This document shows positions 50,983 to 59,379 of a stretch of DNA of 64,000 bases, one piece after another. Made by a program: the position numbers and the translations under genes. The stretch spans positions 1-64,000 of the forward strand of contig JBCBCY010000010.1 in assembly GCA_038530285.1 (NCBI GenBank), read 5' to 3'. Under the pieces are notes generated by a model that saw nothing but the letters and a program-made list of their open reading frames with translations, was not told the DNA's origin and ran no database searches. The DNA is from JASJAR01 sp038530285 (GTDB taxonomy: Bacteria; Pseudomonadota; Alphaproteobacteria; Rhodobacterales; Rhodobacteraceae). Numbering within the stretch: position 1 is the stretch's first letter; each line of letters begins with the position of its first letter.

Positions 50983-51650
50983 CCTTCACCCCCGATCACG
51001 GCAGCTTCAATCATCTCGTCACCATCCCGGAATTTTCTTAAGTCCTGAAACACGTTTTCAATCACGCGCCCTGTCAGAAGAATGAAGGCAATCGGGACCG
51101 TGCCAAGGAACCACCATTGCATAACGTCGTCCGTCCCCAGCATGATGGCGAAGTTCGCCGCAGCCCGGACGGTTTCTTGCGTTGTCGTCACGACGACGAT
51201 CCAGGCAAACCCAAGCCAAAGGACCGCGTCGAGCATAAGCATGACCAGTTGCCCGCCGCGCGGCATGTTCTTGCGAAACTCGGCAAAGGCCAGATGGGTG
51301 CGCAGCTTGACGTTGTAGCTGCACCCGACCCAGGTCATGACCAAAAACAGGAATGGCGGAATGGTCGTCGACCACGGCGGCTGCCCGTCGAGAAAGAAGC
51401 GTTGGAAAACGCCGGAAAAAATGATGTAGCCGATCGCCAGATACGACACGACCATGATGGCGGGTTCCAGGTTCCGTTCGATCCACGGAACGGCGCGGTA
51501 AATAAAGACCACAAGGGTCCCACCGACCAATGTTGCGATCAATCCAAGCGGCCAGATGCCCGGGTTGCCGCGCATCGCGCTTTGCAACATGAACGCATCG
51601 CCCGCGATCAGCGCTGAGATGACGTCTCCCATGCCCCCGATCATATCCAT
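50979..51650 (-). CDS. TRAP transporter small permease (DctQ)
   Basis: A 223-residue protein with four main transmembrane segments, including FLFLVMTWVGCSYNVKLRTHLAFAEF, the conserved DctQ segment. ATG 51650 follows GGGAGG; the open frame further upstream starts inside the spacer and is not supported. It forms the membrane part together with DctM. Confidence 0.88.
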   Translation of the reverse strand: MDMIGGMGDVISALIAGDAFMLQSAMRGNPGIWPLGLIATLVGGTLVVFIYRAVPWIERNLEPAIMVVSYLAIGYIIFSGVFQRFFLDGQPPWSTTIPPFLFLVMTWVGCSYNVKLRTHLAFAEFRKNMPRGGQLVMLMLDAVLWLGFAWIVVVTTTQETVRAAANFAIMLGTDDVMQWWFLGTVPIAFILLTGRVIENVFQDLRKFRDGDEMIEAAVIGGEG

Positions 51651-51741
51651 GATGGAACCTCCCTGATGTCCCCGAGGCCCGCATCCTTGTTTTTTATGGC
51701 GGTGGCGGACCGGTGTGTCGTGTTTGACAGTCACTCACGGT

Positions 51742-51766
51742 GACCCGGGCGGCAGGCGCCCGGGTC
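51742..51766 (-). other. Perfect 10-bp hairpin between dctP and dctQ
   Basis: GACCCGGGCG (51742-51751) and CGCCCGGGTC (51757-51766) pair perfectly around a five-base loop, 37 bases after the dctP stop on the minus strand and before dctQ. There is no T-tract. It is probably a 3' stabiliser or partial terminator that favours the binding protein. Confidence 0.7.
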
Positions 51767-51803
51767 GATCGCATAGTCTAGCGGTTCAAAGAACCACTTG
51801 AAT

Positions 51804-53036
51804 TTAGCCTTTCCACCAGCGGCGCGGCTCGACGTTCTCAGCAAGGCTGTGCGGATTGTTGCGCACCTCGGTGTAGATGTCCTGATAGGTGTCGATGCCA
51901 CCGGACCAGCCGTTGATCCGCTCACGCCACTGCTCCCAGAGCTGCGGCTGGAACTCGGGCGAACACATCTCTTCGGCCTTGCGGACTTCTTCGTCCGACA
52001 GGGCGGCCACGCGCACGTCGTTTTGCGCAAAGATGGTGTCCGGACCCTGATGCGGATGCGAAAAGCCAACCGTGTTGACCAAAGCAGCCTCGTTGGCGGC
52101 CTGCACATGCACCTGCGTCAGATAGGACGCTTCCATGACAGCATCCTGCAACTCGCCGCCAAGCCCGTCGAAGGATTGTGCGTTCATCGCAGTATGCTCG
52201 GTGCCGCAGAAGAACCGCAGATCGACACATTGCGACACAACAGGCGACATGTTGGCGTAAGCCACAGCCGATGCCCAGGTTTCCGCGCCATCGATCAGGC
52301 CTTGCTTGAGACCATCAAGCGTTTCTTCCCACGCGACCGGAACCGGGTTGAGGTTCAGCGCGTTCATTGCGATCCGGCCAAGCTGCGTGCCAGTCACCCG
52401 GTTTTTCGTGCCCATGATGTCTTCAATCTTGGTCACGGTGGGTTTGTCGGCAAAGTTCTGGCCCATCATGAGCCCGCGCAGTTCCGCGTGGGTGAAAAGG
52501 AACTTCAGACCATGCATCTTTTCGAACGGGTCACGCAGGATGCGCTGCGATTCGGGGCTGTACATGAAGTAGTACTGGTCGGCCCGGCTGCGGAACATAT
52601 AGGCGTAGTCGAGCACGTTAAGATACGGCGCCCCACCGGCAGAGTTCTGGGTCGAGGCTGCGTAGAGATCGATAATACCCTGCTGGGCCTTCTCGACACA
52701 CGACAGCTGGCCGCAGATCTGGTTGTTGCCGATGAACTCGATCCGAATTTCACCATCGGTGCGTTCTTCAAGATCACGGGCAAACTCAAGGCAGCCTGCG
52801 CGTTCGATCAGAAGGTTCTGCTGGTTGAAACCCGCAGCACCAAACTTAAGAACGTGCTTTGGCTCGTTCGCGAAACGCTTGTTATAGGTCGATTCTGCGG
52901 CTTTCGCGAGATTGGCCGCTGTCATGGCCCCACCGAATGTGCCCGCCGCAAGCAGCGTTGAGCTCATCCCGTAAGTCCCTGCGATTCTGAAGAAGTCGCG
53001 CCGCGATACCCCGCGGACCCGGTCAAAAATTCCCAT
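51804..53036 (-). CDS. TRAP transporter solute-binding protein, DctP family, Tat-exported
   Basis: A 410-residue periplasmic binding protein. Its N-terminus has the twin-arginine motif SRRDFFRIAG, then a hydrophobic stretch, so it is likely exported folded through Tat. The DctP fold is seen in LSCVEKAQQGIIDLYAASTQNSAGGAPYLNVLDYAYMF and NPVPVAWEETLDGLKQGLIDGAE. ATG 53036 has GGGAGG upstream. With DctQ and DctM it imports an unknown solute, possibly the alcohol or acid handled by the divergent GMC oxidoreductase. Confidence 0.9.
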   Translation of the reverse strand: MGIFDRVRGVSRRDFFRIAGTYGMSSTLLAAGTFGGAMTAANLAKAAESTYNKRFANEPKHVLKFGAAGFNQQNLLIERAGCLEFARDLEERTDGEIRIEFIGNNQICGQLSCVEKAQQGIIDLYAASTQNSAGGAPYLNVLDYAYMFRSRADQYYFMYSPESQRILRDPFEKMHGLKFLFTHAELRGLMMGQNFADKPTVTKIEDIMGTKNRVTGTQLGRIAMNALNLNPVPVAWEETLDGLKQGLIDGAETWASAVAYANMSPVVSQCVDLRFFCGTEHTAMNAQSFDGLGGELQDAVMEASYLTQVHVQAANEAALVNTVGFSHPHQGPDTIFAQNDVRVAALSDEEVRKAEEMCSPEFQPQLWEQWRERINGWSGGIDTYQDIYTEVRNNPHSLAENVEPRRWWKG

Positions 53037-53057
53037 TGCATCCTCCCATTTCTGCAA

Positions 53058-53082
53058 TTTTTGAGACGTTTTACCTCAAAAA
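53058..53082. promoter_or_regulatory. Perfect inverted repeat between dctP and the GMC gene
   Basis: TTTTTGAG (53058-53065) and CTCAAAAA (53075-53082) are exact complements separated by nine bases. The dyad lies in the 106-base divergent region, 21 bases upstream of dctP and 60 bases upstream of the GMC gene. It is a good candidate operator for the IclR-family regulator of this cassette. Confidence 0.6.
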
Positions 53083-53142
53083 AATGCTAGAATAGTATTT
53101 TCCATTTGTATAGTTTTTTAAGCATATCGTGAGGAAATTGAT

Positions 53143-54762
53143 GTGGAAGCAGATTTTGTCATCGTCGGTGCGGGGTCTGCAGGCTGCGTGATCGCCAACC
53201 GTCTGACCGAGGATCCGAATTCAAAGGTGATCTTGTTGGAAGCGGGCGGGCGCGATTGGAACCCGTGGATCCACATCCCCGTGGGGTATTTCAAGACAAT
53301 GCACAATCCGTCGGTCGACTGGTGCTACCGGACCGAACCCGACCCAGGGCTGAACGGACGCCAGCTGGATTGGCCGCGCGGCAAAGTGCTTGGCGGATCA
53401 TCCTCGCTCAACGGTCTTCTCTATGTGCGCGGGCAGCCCCAGGATTACGACCGCTGGCAGCAAATGGGCAATCCCGGTTGGGGCTGGGACAATGTCCTGC
53501 CCCTGTTCAAGCGATCGGAAAACCAGGAACGCGGAGCCGATCATTTTCACGGGAACGAAGGCCCGCTGGCAGTGTCCAACATGCGCCTTCAACGCCCGAT
53601 CTGCGATGCCTGGGTCGCGGCGGCGCAAGCGGCCGGTTACCCGTTCAATCCCGACTACAACGGCGCCGACCAGGAAGGCGTCGGCTATTTCCAACTGACG
53701 GCCCGCAACGGGCGGCGGTGTTCTGCGGCGGTGGCGTTTTTGAACCCCGCGCGGTCGCGGCCCAATCTCGATATTGTGACCGGGGCCGCCGCCAGCCGCA
53801 TCGTCTTCGAAGGCCGCCGCGCCGTGGGTGTTGCCTACCGCGACCGGGCGGGGCGCGAACACATCGTGAAAGCGCGCCGAGAAGTGATCGTGTCGTCCGG
53901 GGCCATCGGCTCGCCGCAGCTGTTGATGGTGTCAGGCATCGGCGAGGCAGAGCAGTTGAAGGACCACGGGATTGACGTGGTGCGCGATTGCCATGCGGTG
54001 GGCAAGAACCTCCAGGACCACCTGCAGGCGCGCCTTGTGTTCAAATGCAATGAGCCGACGCTCAACGACGAGGTGCGCAGCCTGTTCAATCAGGCGCGCA
54101 TCGCATTGAAATATGCGCTCTTCAGGGCCGGGCCGATGACCATGGCGGCCAGCCTGGCGACAGGGTTCATGCGCACCTCAGATCATATCGACACCCCCGA
54201 TATTCAATTCCACGTCCAACCGTGGTCGGCAGATAGCCCGGGCGAGGGGGTGCACCCGTTTTCGGCCTTCACGATGTCGGTGTGCCAGTTGCGCCCTGAA
54301 AGCCGCGGCGAAATCCGCCTGGCGTCCGATGATGCCGCCGTCTACCCCAAGATCCACCCGAAGTACCTGTCGACCGAAACCGATTGTCGGACCATCGTCG
54401 CGGGGGTGAATGTGGCGCGGCGCATTGCCCGGCACGCGCCTTTGACCAGCAAGATTTCCGAAGAGTTCCGACCCACCTCAGCGCTTGATATCGACGATTA
54501 CGACGCCACACTTGACTGGGCGCGCAGCAACTCGACCTCAATCTATCACCCTGCGGGAACCTGCAAGATGGGCCCCACCGATGACGCGGTCGTTGATCCG
54601 CGCCTGCGCGTGCACGGCATCGCAGGGCTGAGGGTGGCCGATTGCTCGATCATGCCCGAGATCGTGTCGGGCAACACCAATGCGCCCGCGATCATGATCG
54701 GCGAGCGGGCCTCCGACATGATCAAGGAAGACATGAAAGCCGACGTGGTCGTCCCGGCCTAG
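53143..54762 (+). CDS. GMC-family FAD-dependent oxidoreductase (choline/alcohol dehydrogenase-like)
   Basis: A 539-residue flavoenzyme. The FAD-binding start is DFVIVGAGSAGCVIANRLTEDPNSKVILLEAGG, GMC signature 1 is near WPRGKVLGGSSSLNGLLYVRGQ, signature 2 is SSGAIGSPQLLMVSGIG, and the catalytic His is in SIYHPAGTCKMG. It probably oxidises a primary alcohol, with the substrate delivered by the divergent TRAP system. It begins with GTG after GAGGAAATTGAT. No betaine-aldehyde dehydrogenase lies beside it. Confidence 0.9.
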   Translation: MEADFVIVGAGSAGCVIANRLTEDPNSKVILLEAGGRDWNPWIHIPVGYFKTMHNPSVDWCYRTEPDPGLNGRQLDWPRGKVLGGSSSLNGLLYVRGQPQDYDRWQQMGNPGWGWDNVLPLFKRSENQERGADHFHGNEGPLAVSNMRLQRPICDAWVAAAQAAGYPFNPDYNGADQEGVGYFQLTARNGRRCSAAVAFLNPARSRPNLDIVTGAAASRIVFEGRRAVGVAYRDRAGREHIVKARREVIVSSGAIGSPQLLMVSGIGEAEQLKDHGIDVVRDCHAVGKNLQDHLQARLVFKCNEPTLNDEVRSLFNQARIALKYALFRAGPMTMAASLATGFMRTSDHIDTPDIQFHVQPWSADSPGEGVHPFSAFTMSVCQLRPESRGEIRLASDDAAVYPKIHPKYLSTETDCRTIVAGVNVARRIARHAPLTSKISEEFRPTSALDIDDYDATLDWARSNSTSIYHPAGTCKMGPTDDAVVDPRLRVHGIAGLRVADCSIMPEIVSGNTNAPAIMIGERASDMIKEDMKADVVVPA

Positions 54763-54835
54763 CCGACCGGCCAACGCGGCGCGCGCGGCTTTGGGTGTAC
54801 CAACCGTTTGCGCATGTCAGAAATCCAGGGAAAAA

Positions 54836-54910
54836 TGGTAGCCCGTAGGGGAATCGAACCCCTCTTTCCAGGTTGAAAACCTGGCGTCCTAACCGATAGA
54901 CGAACGGGCC
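54836..54910 (-). tRNA. tRNA-Glu (anticodon TTC)
   Basis: Read on the minus strand, the cloverleaf starts GGCCCGTTCGTCTATCGGTT and has the anticodon loop GTTTTCAAC (anticodon TTC, Glu), the T-arm GGGTTCGATTCCCC and an acceptor stem closing with ACGGGCT. The 3' CCA is encoded (54838-54836). It stands between the GMC gene and recJ. Confidence 0.95.
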
Positions 54911-54973
54911 ACTTGGGTCGGCGTTAGGTAGTGGCATGTGAAACAGAGGGCAAGAGAAAAATTGCGCTTTGCC

Positions 54974-56596
54974 CTAGGCCGGTGCCGCATCTTCCAGCCG
55001 AAGCTGTACCGTTTCGCGCCCGCCCCAATGATTAAGATCCAACCGCCCCACCAGATGGAACCGCGCACCGCCGTGGCGCAATAGCGCCTGACCCATCTCG
55101 GTCGCCAATGCGTTAAAGGCAATTGCGTCGCGTTTGGCGCCCAAACCATCGCCAAAACTGAGCTTCAGATGGCCCTCGCCCACCTCTTTGGCGAAAAGGA
55201 TCGCCTGATCGGGAAAGGCGTAGCGTGGGGCAGGGGCGCCCATGCCGAACGGGCCTGCGGCCTCTATTTCGCGGAAAAGGTCCGGGGTCGCCGCGCCTGG
55301 CATCAGAACACCGGCCACCGACAAATCCGCCGGTCCGCCCTGGCCTGCGCCCTGTCTGGCCAAAAGCTCTGACAACCGCGCCATCGCCGCGTCCAAGTTT
55401 TCGCGCGTCACCGTCAGACCCGCGGCCATCTTGTGCCCGCCGCCCTTTTCCAAAAGGCCTTCCCTGGCAAGCCGCTGGACCGCGGCCCCCAGATCAACCC
55501 CGGGGACCGAGCGGCCGGACCCTTTGCCGATATCGCCGTCAAAACCAATCACGACCGACGGCCGGTCGGTGGCTTCCTTCACGCGGGCGGCCACAATGCC
55601 CACCACGCCCGGGTGCCAGCCATCGCCTGCGGCCCAGGCCAAAGCGCCATCTTCGCGCGCGGCCACATCGGCCAAAGCCGCATCGCGCACAGCCGCCTCA
55701 ATCTCGCGGCGTTCGGTGTTCAGCTGATCAAGCCGGTCTGCCATGGCGCGCGCTTCATCGGGGTTGGTCGATGCCAGACAGCGCGCCCCCAGATCCGCCT
55801 TGCCGATCCGCCCGCCCGCGTTCACCCGGGGCCCGATCACATAGCCCAGGTGATAGGCGGATGGGGGCTGGTCCAGGCGTGCGACATCCGCCAGCGCCGC
55901 CAGCCCCGGGCGCGTCCGGCGCGCCATGACCTCAAGCCCCCGGCGCACGAAGGCACGGTTCACCCCGGTCAGGGGCGCGACATCGGCCACTGTGGCAAGC
56001 CCAACCAGATCAAGCATCGCCATCAGGTCAGGGCCCGTTTCACCCTTGGCCTTCAACCGGCGCCCGGCTTCCACCAAAAACAAAAACACCACCGCTGCGG
56101 CACACAGATGCCCCAGCGCGCCGTCTTCATCCTGCCGGTTGGGGTTCACCACAGCCAGGGCAGGGGGCAGGGTCTCGCCCCCCAGATGGTGGTCCAGCAC
56201 GATCACATCCGCGCCCTGCGCTGCCGCCAAGGCCTCATGGCTGAGCGTGCCGCAATCCACGCAGATGATCAGATCATGGCCGCGCGCCAGGTCGGCCATC
56301 GCGGCCGGGTTCGGCCCATAGCCTTCATCGATCCTGTCGGGCACATAAAGCGTCGCCCTCAGCCCCATGCGTCGCAACCAATCGAGGATCAAAGCCGCAG
56401 ATGACCCGCCGTCGACGTCATAATCGGCAAAGATCGCCATCGTCTGGCGCTGCGCGACAGCATCCAAAAACCGGTCCGCCGCCGGGCCCATATCCCGCAA
56501 ACCCATCGGGTCGGGCAAAAGGTCCCGCAGCGAAGGGTTCAAAAACGCCGCCGTGTCATCGGGACCCACGCCGCGGCGCACCAAAACGCGGGCCAC
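54974..56596 (-). CDS. recJ: Single-stranded-DNA-specific exonuclease RecJ
   Basis: A 540-residue DHH-family nuclease as read from GTG 56596. Motifs include IFADYDVDGGSSAALILDWL, VDCGTLSHEAL, VLDHHLGGETLPPALAVVNPNRQDED and, later, KGSGRSVPGVDLGAAVQ and KGGGHKMAAGLTV. It acts in recombination and repair by 5'-3' digestion of single strands. The homologous N-terminus continues upstream (FLGVERSLNGRRWVGPGPEEDR) to at least 56704, with no ATG, GTG or TTG in frame. A CTG at 56731 overlaps the glpX stop (CTGA) and has GAGG 7 bases away, so the true start may be CTG. Confidence 0.9.
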   Translation of the reverse strand: MARVLVRRGVGPDDTAAFLNPSLRDLLPDPMGLRDMGPAADRFLDAVAQRQTMAIFADYDVDGGSSAALILDWLRRMGLRATLYVPDRIDEGYGPNPAAMADLARGHDLIICVDCGTLSHEALAAAQGADVIVLDHHLGGETLPPALAVVNPNRQDEDGALGHLCAAAVVFLFLVEAGRRLKAKGETGPDLMAMLDLVGLATVADVAPLTGVNRAFVRRGLEVMARRTRPGLAALADVARLDQPPSAYHLGYVIGPRVNAGGRIGKADLGARCLASTNPDEARAMADRLDQLNTERREIEAAVRDAALADVAAREDGALAWAAGDGWHPGVVGIVAARVKEATDRPSVVIGFDGDIGKGSGRSVPGVDLGAAVQRLAREGLLEKGGGHKMAAGLTVTRENLDAAMARLSELLARQGAGQGGPADLSVAGVLMPGAATPDLFREIEAAGPFGMGAPAPRYAFPDQAILFAKEVGEGHLKLSFGDGLGAKRDAIAFNALATEMGQALLRHGGARFHLVGRLDLNHWGGRETVQLRLEDAAPA

Positions 56597-56727
56597 CGCG
56601 AGGGAAATTCCGGTCTGCTGAACCAGCGCTTCGCTCAGCCGGTCCTCTTCTGGGCCAGGTCCAACCCAGCGACGCCCGTTCAGGGACCGCTCAACGCCCA
56701 GAAACGCCGTATGCGCGTCCAGACCCG

Positions 56728-57699
56728 TCAGGCCATCGCCTCGATCGGGTTGCGGTAGGTCATGCGCCGGACCGATCCGGTTTTCGATCGCATCAGGATC
56801 GTCTCGGCGGTCAAATGCCCGACCTCGCGCTTGATGCCCGGCAGGATTGACCCGTCCGTGACACCCGTGGCGGCAAAAATAACATGTTCGGTCACCATGT
56901 CATCGCGGGTGTAAACGCGGTTGAGGTTGGTGATCCCGGCCGATTTTGCCCGGCCTTCCTCGTCTTTGTTGCGAAACAACAGCTTGCCGTAGATCTGCCC
57001 GCCCATGCATTTCAGCGCCGCTGCCGCCAGCACACCTTCCGGCGCGCCGCCCGATCCCATGTACATGTCGATGCCCGTGGTGGGTTCGGCGCAATGGATG
57101 ACACCTGCAACGTCGCCATCCGTGATCAGCCGGATGGCACAATCGGTGGTCCGCAATTCTTCGATCATATCCTCATGGCGGGGCCGCTCCAGCACACACA
57201 CCGTGATGTCATTGGTCGAACAGCCCTTGGCCGCGGCCAGAGCCGACACGCGTTCAGCCGGTGCCATGTCCAGCGTCACGACCCCGGGGCGAAATCCCGG
57301 CCCGATGGCAAGCTTGTCCATATAAACATCCGGCGCGTGCAGCATCGACCCGCGCGGGCCCATCGCGATCACGGCCAGGGCATTGGGCATGTCCTTGGCG
57401 GTCAAGGTGGTCCCCTCCAACGGGTCCAGCGCGATATCCACCTCGGGCCCTTTGCCCGAGCCGACCTCTTCGCCGATATACAGCATCGGGGCTTCGTCGC
57501 GTTCGCCCTCGCCGATGACCACGACGCCGCGAATGTCCAGGATGTTCAGCTGTGTCCGCATCGCGTCGACGGCGGCCTGATCTGCAGCTTTCTCGTCGCC
57601 GCGCCCAATCAGCGTGGCCGAGGCCAAAGCGGCCGCTTCAGACACCCGCGCCAGCCCAAGTGATAGCAAACGGTCATGAAAAATGGATTTATCGGCCAT
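56728..57699 (-). CDS. glpX: Class II fructose-1,6-bisphosphatase GlpX
   Basis: A 323-residue enzyme of gluconeogenesis converting fructose-1,6-bisphosphate to fructose-6-phosphate. The GlpX motifs are ALASATLIGRGDEKAADQAAVDAMR, GEGERDEAPMLYIGEEVG and ALDPLEGTTLTAKDMPNALAV. The length matches the family. It directly precedes recJ on the same strand, with the stop overlapping the proposed recJ start. Confidence 0.95.
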   Translation of the reverse strand: MADKSIFHDRLLSLGLARVSEAAALASATLIGRGDEKAADQAAVDAMRTQLNILDIRGVVVIGEGERDEAPMLYIGEEVGSGKGPEVDIALDPLEGTTLTAKDMPNALAVIAMGPRGSMLHAPDVYMDKLAIGPGFRPGVVTLDMAPAERVSALAAAKGCSTNDITVCVLERPRHEDMIEELRTTDCAIRLITDGDVAGVIHCAEPTTGIDMYMGSGGAPEGVLAAAALKCMGGQIYGKLLFRNKDEEGRAKSAGITNLNRVYTRDDMVTEHVIFAATGVTDGSILPGIKREVGHLTAETILMRSKTGSVRRMTYRNPIEAMA

Positions 57700-57847
57700 G
57701 GTACCCTCGTTGAAACATCGCAGAACCCCTATCCCGCGCGCTTTGGCCCCACAAGTCTGCGACCGCTAACAGTGTCCATTCGGGCAACGGCTTTTCCCCG
57801 GGCGCAACACTCGCTATGAACCGCGCGGGCTTTGAAAGGCAGATATC

Positions 57848-59140
57848 GTGGCAAATGTAGTGGTCGTGGGCGCACAATGGGGCGACGAGGGCAAAGGCAA
57901 GATCGTGGATTGGCTGTCGGAACGCGCAGATGTGATCGCGCGGTTCCAAGGCGGGCACAACGCGGGCCACACCCTGGTGATCGATGGCGCGGTCTACAAA
58001 CTGCATGCGCTGCCGTCGGGTGTCGTGCGGCGCGGCAAGCTGTCGGTCATCGGCAACGGCGTGGTGCTGGACCCCTGGCACCTGATCGAAGAAATCGCGA
58101 CGGTGCAGGCGCAAGGCGTCGAAATCACGCCTGAAACCTTGATGATAGCCGAGAATACACCGCTGATCCTGCCGATCCATGGCGAGTTGGACCGCGCCCG
58201 CGAAGCCCAGAATTCTGTAGCCAAGATTGGCACAACCGGGCGCGGCATCGGCCCGGCCTACGAAGACAAAGTCGGGCGACGCTCGGTGCGGGTGGCAGAC
58301 CTTGCCGATCCCGCCACGCTGGAACGCCGTGTGGACCGCGCGCTGGTGCACCACGATGCGCTGCGGCGCGGGTTGGGGCTGGATCCGGTTGACCGCGACG
58401 CGCTGATCGCGGCCCTGAACGCGGTCGCACCGAAGATCCTGCCCTATGCCGGCCCGGTCTGGAAGGTGTTGAATGAAAAGCGAAAAGCCGGCCACCGCAT
58501 CTTGTTTGAAGGCGCACAAGGCGCGCTTTTGGACATCGACTTTGGCACCTATCCGTTCGTGACGTCATCAAACGTCATCGCCGGTCAGGCCGCCACGGGC
58601 GTGGGCCTTGGCCCGGGGTCCATCGATTTCGTTCTTGGCATCGTGAAAGCCTATACCACGCGGGTCGGCGAAGGCCCGTTCCCGACCGAACTTCTCGACG
58701 AGGTGGGCGAACGCCTGGGCGTGCAGGGCCATGAATTCGGGACCACCACCGGGCGCAAACGCCGCTGTGGCTGGTTTGACGCGGTGCTTGTGCGCCAGAC
58801 CTGTGCCACATCGGGTGTGTCGGGCATCGCACTAACAAAGCTCGATGTGCTCGACGGATTTGATGAATTGAACATCTGTACCGGCTACACGCTCGACGGC
58901 AAACCGCTTGATTACCTGCCGACCGCGTCTGAAGAGCAGGCCCGCGTTCAGCCGGTGTATGAAACCTTTCCCGGTTGGTCCGAAAGCACCAAAGGCGCGC
59001 GATCCTGGGGCGATCTTCCCGGCAATGCGGTCAAATATGTCCGCCGCATCGAAGAGTTGATCCAATGCCCGGTGGCGCTACTTTCCACCTCGCCGGAACG
59101 CGATGACACGATCCTGGTAACCGACCCCTTCTCGGATTAA
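57848..59140 (+). CDS. purA: Adenylosuccinate synthetase
   Basis: A 430-residue GTP-dependent enzyme making adenylosuccinate from IMP and aspartate in AMP synthesis. Clear motifs are VVVGAQWGDEGKGKIVDWLSE, GGHNAGHTLVIDG, GTTGRGIGPAYEDKVGRR and GTTTGRKRRCGWFD. The start is GTG 57848. It is divergent from glpX and followed 14 bases later by the DUF2842 gene. Confidence 0.97.
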   Translation: MANVVVVGAQWGDEGKGKIVDWLSERADVIARFQGGHNAGHTLVIDGAVYKLHALPSGVVRRGKLSVIGNGVVLDPWHLIEEIATVQAQGVEITPETLMIAENTPLILPIHGELDRAREAQNSVAKIGTTGRGIGPAYEDKVGRRSVRVADLADPATLERRVDRALVHHDALRRGLGLDPVDRDALIAALNAVAPKILPYAGPVWKVLNEKRKAGHRILFEGAQGALLDIDFGTYPFVTSSNVIAGQAATGVGLGPGSIDFVLGIVKAYTTRVGEGPFPTELLDEVGERLGVQGHEFGTTTGRKRRCGWFDAVLVRQTCATSGVSGIALTKLDVLDGFDELNICTGYTLDGKPLDYLPTASEEQARVQPVYETFPGWSESTKGARSWGDLPGNAVKYVRRIEELIQCPVALLSTSPERDDTILVTDPFSD

Positions 59141-59154
59141 CCGAAAGACGACCT

Positions 59155-59379
59155 ATGGCACTGACACACAAAGCAAAAAAGCGCTGGGCCCTTCTGATCC
59201 TGCTGGTGGGCCTGCCGGTGTACGTGGTCGCGGCCGTCACGATTGTCAATCTGCTGGACCGTCCCGCGCTGTGGGTTGAGTTTGGCGTTTACGTGGGCCT
59301 GGGCGTGGTCTGGGCGCTGCCTTTGAAAGCGATCTTCCGCGGGATCGGGCAGGCTGATCCCAACGATTCGGGCAAGTGA
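59155..59379 (+). CDS. DUF2842 small membrane protein
   Basis: A 74-residue protein with two hydrophobic segments (about 10-32 and 40-60) and the motif WALPLKAIFRGIGQADPN at its C-terminus, matching DUF2842, an alphaproteobacterial family of unknown function. It overlaps the next gene by 4 bases (GTGA). Confidence 0.85.
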   Translation: MALTHKAKKRWALLILLVGLPVYVVAAVTIVNLLDRPALWVEFGVYVGLGVVWALPLKAIFRGIGQADPNDSGK

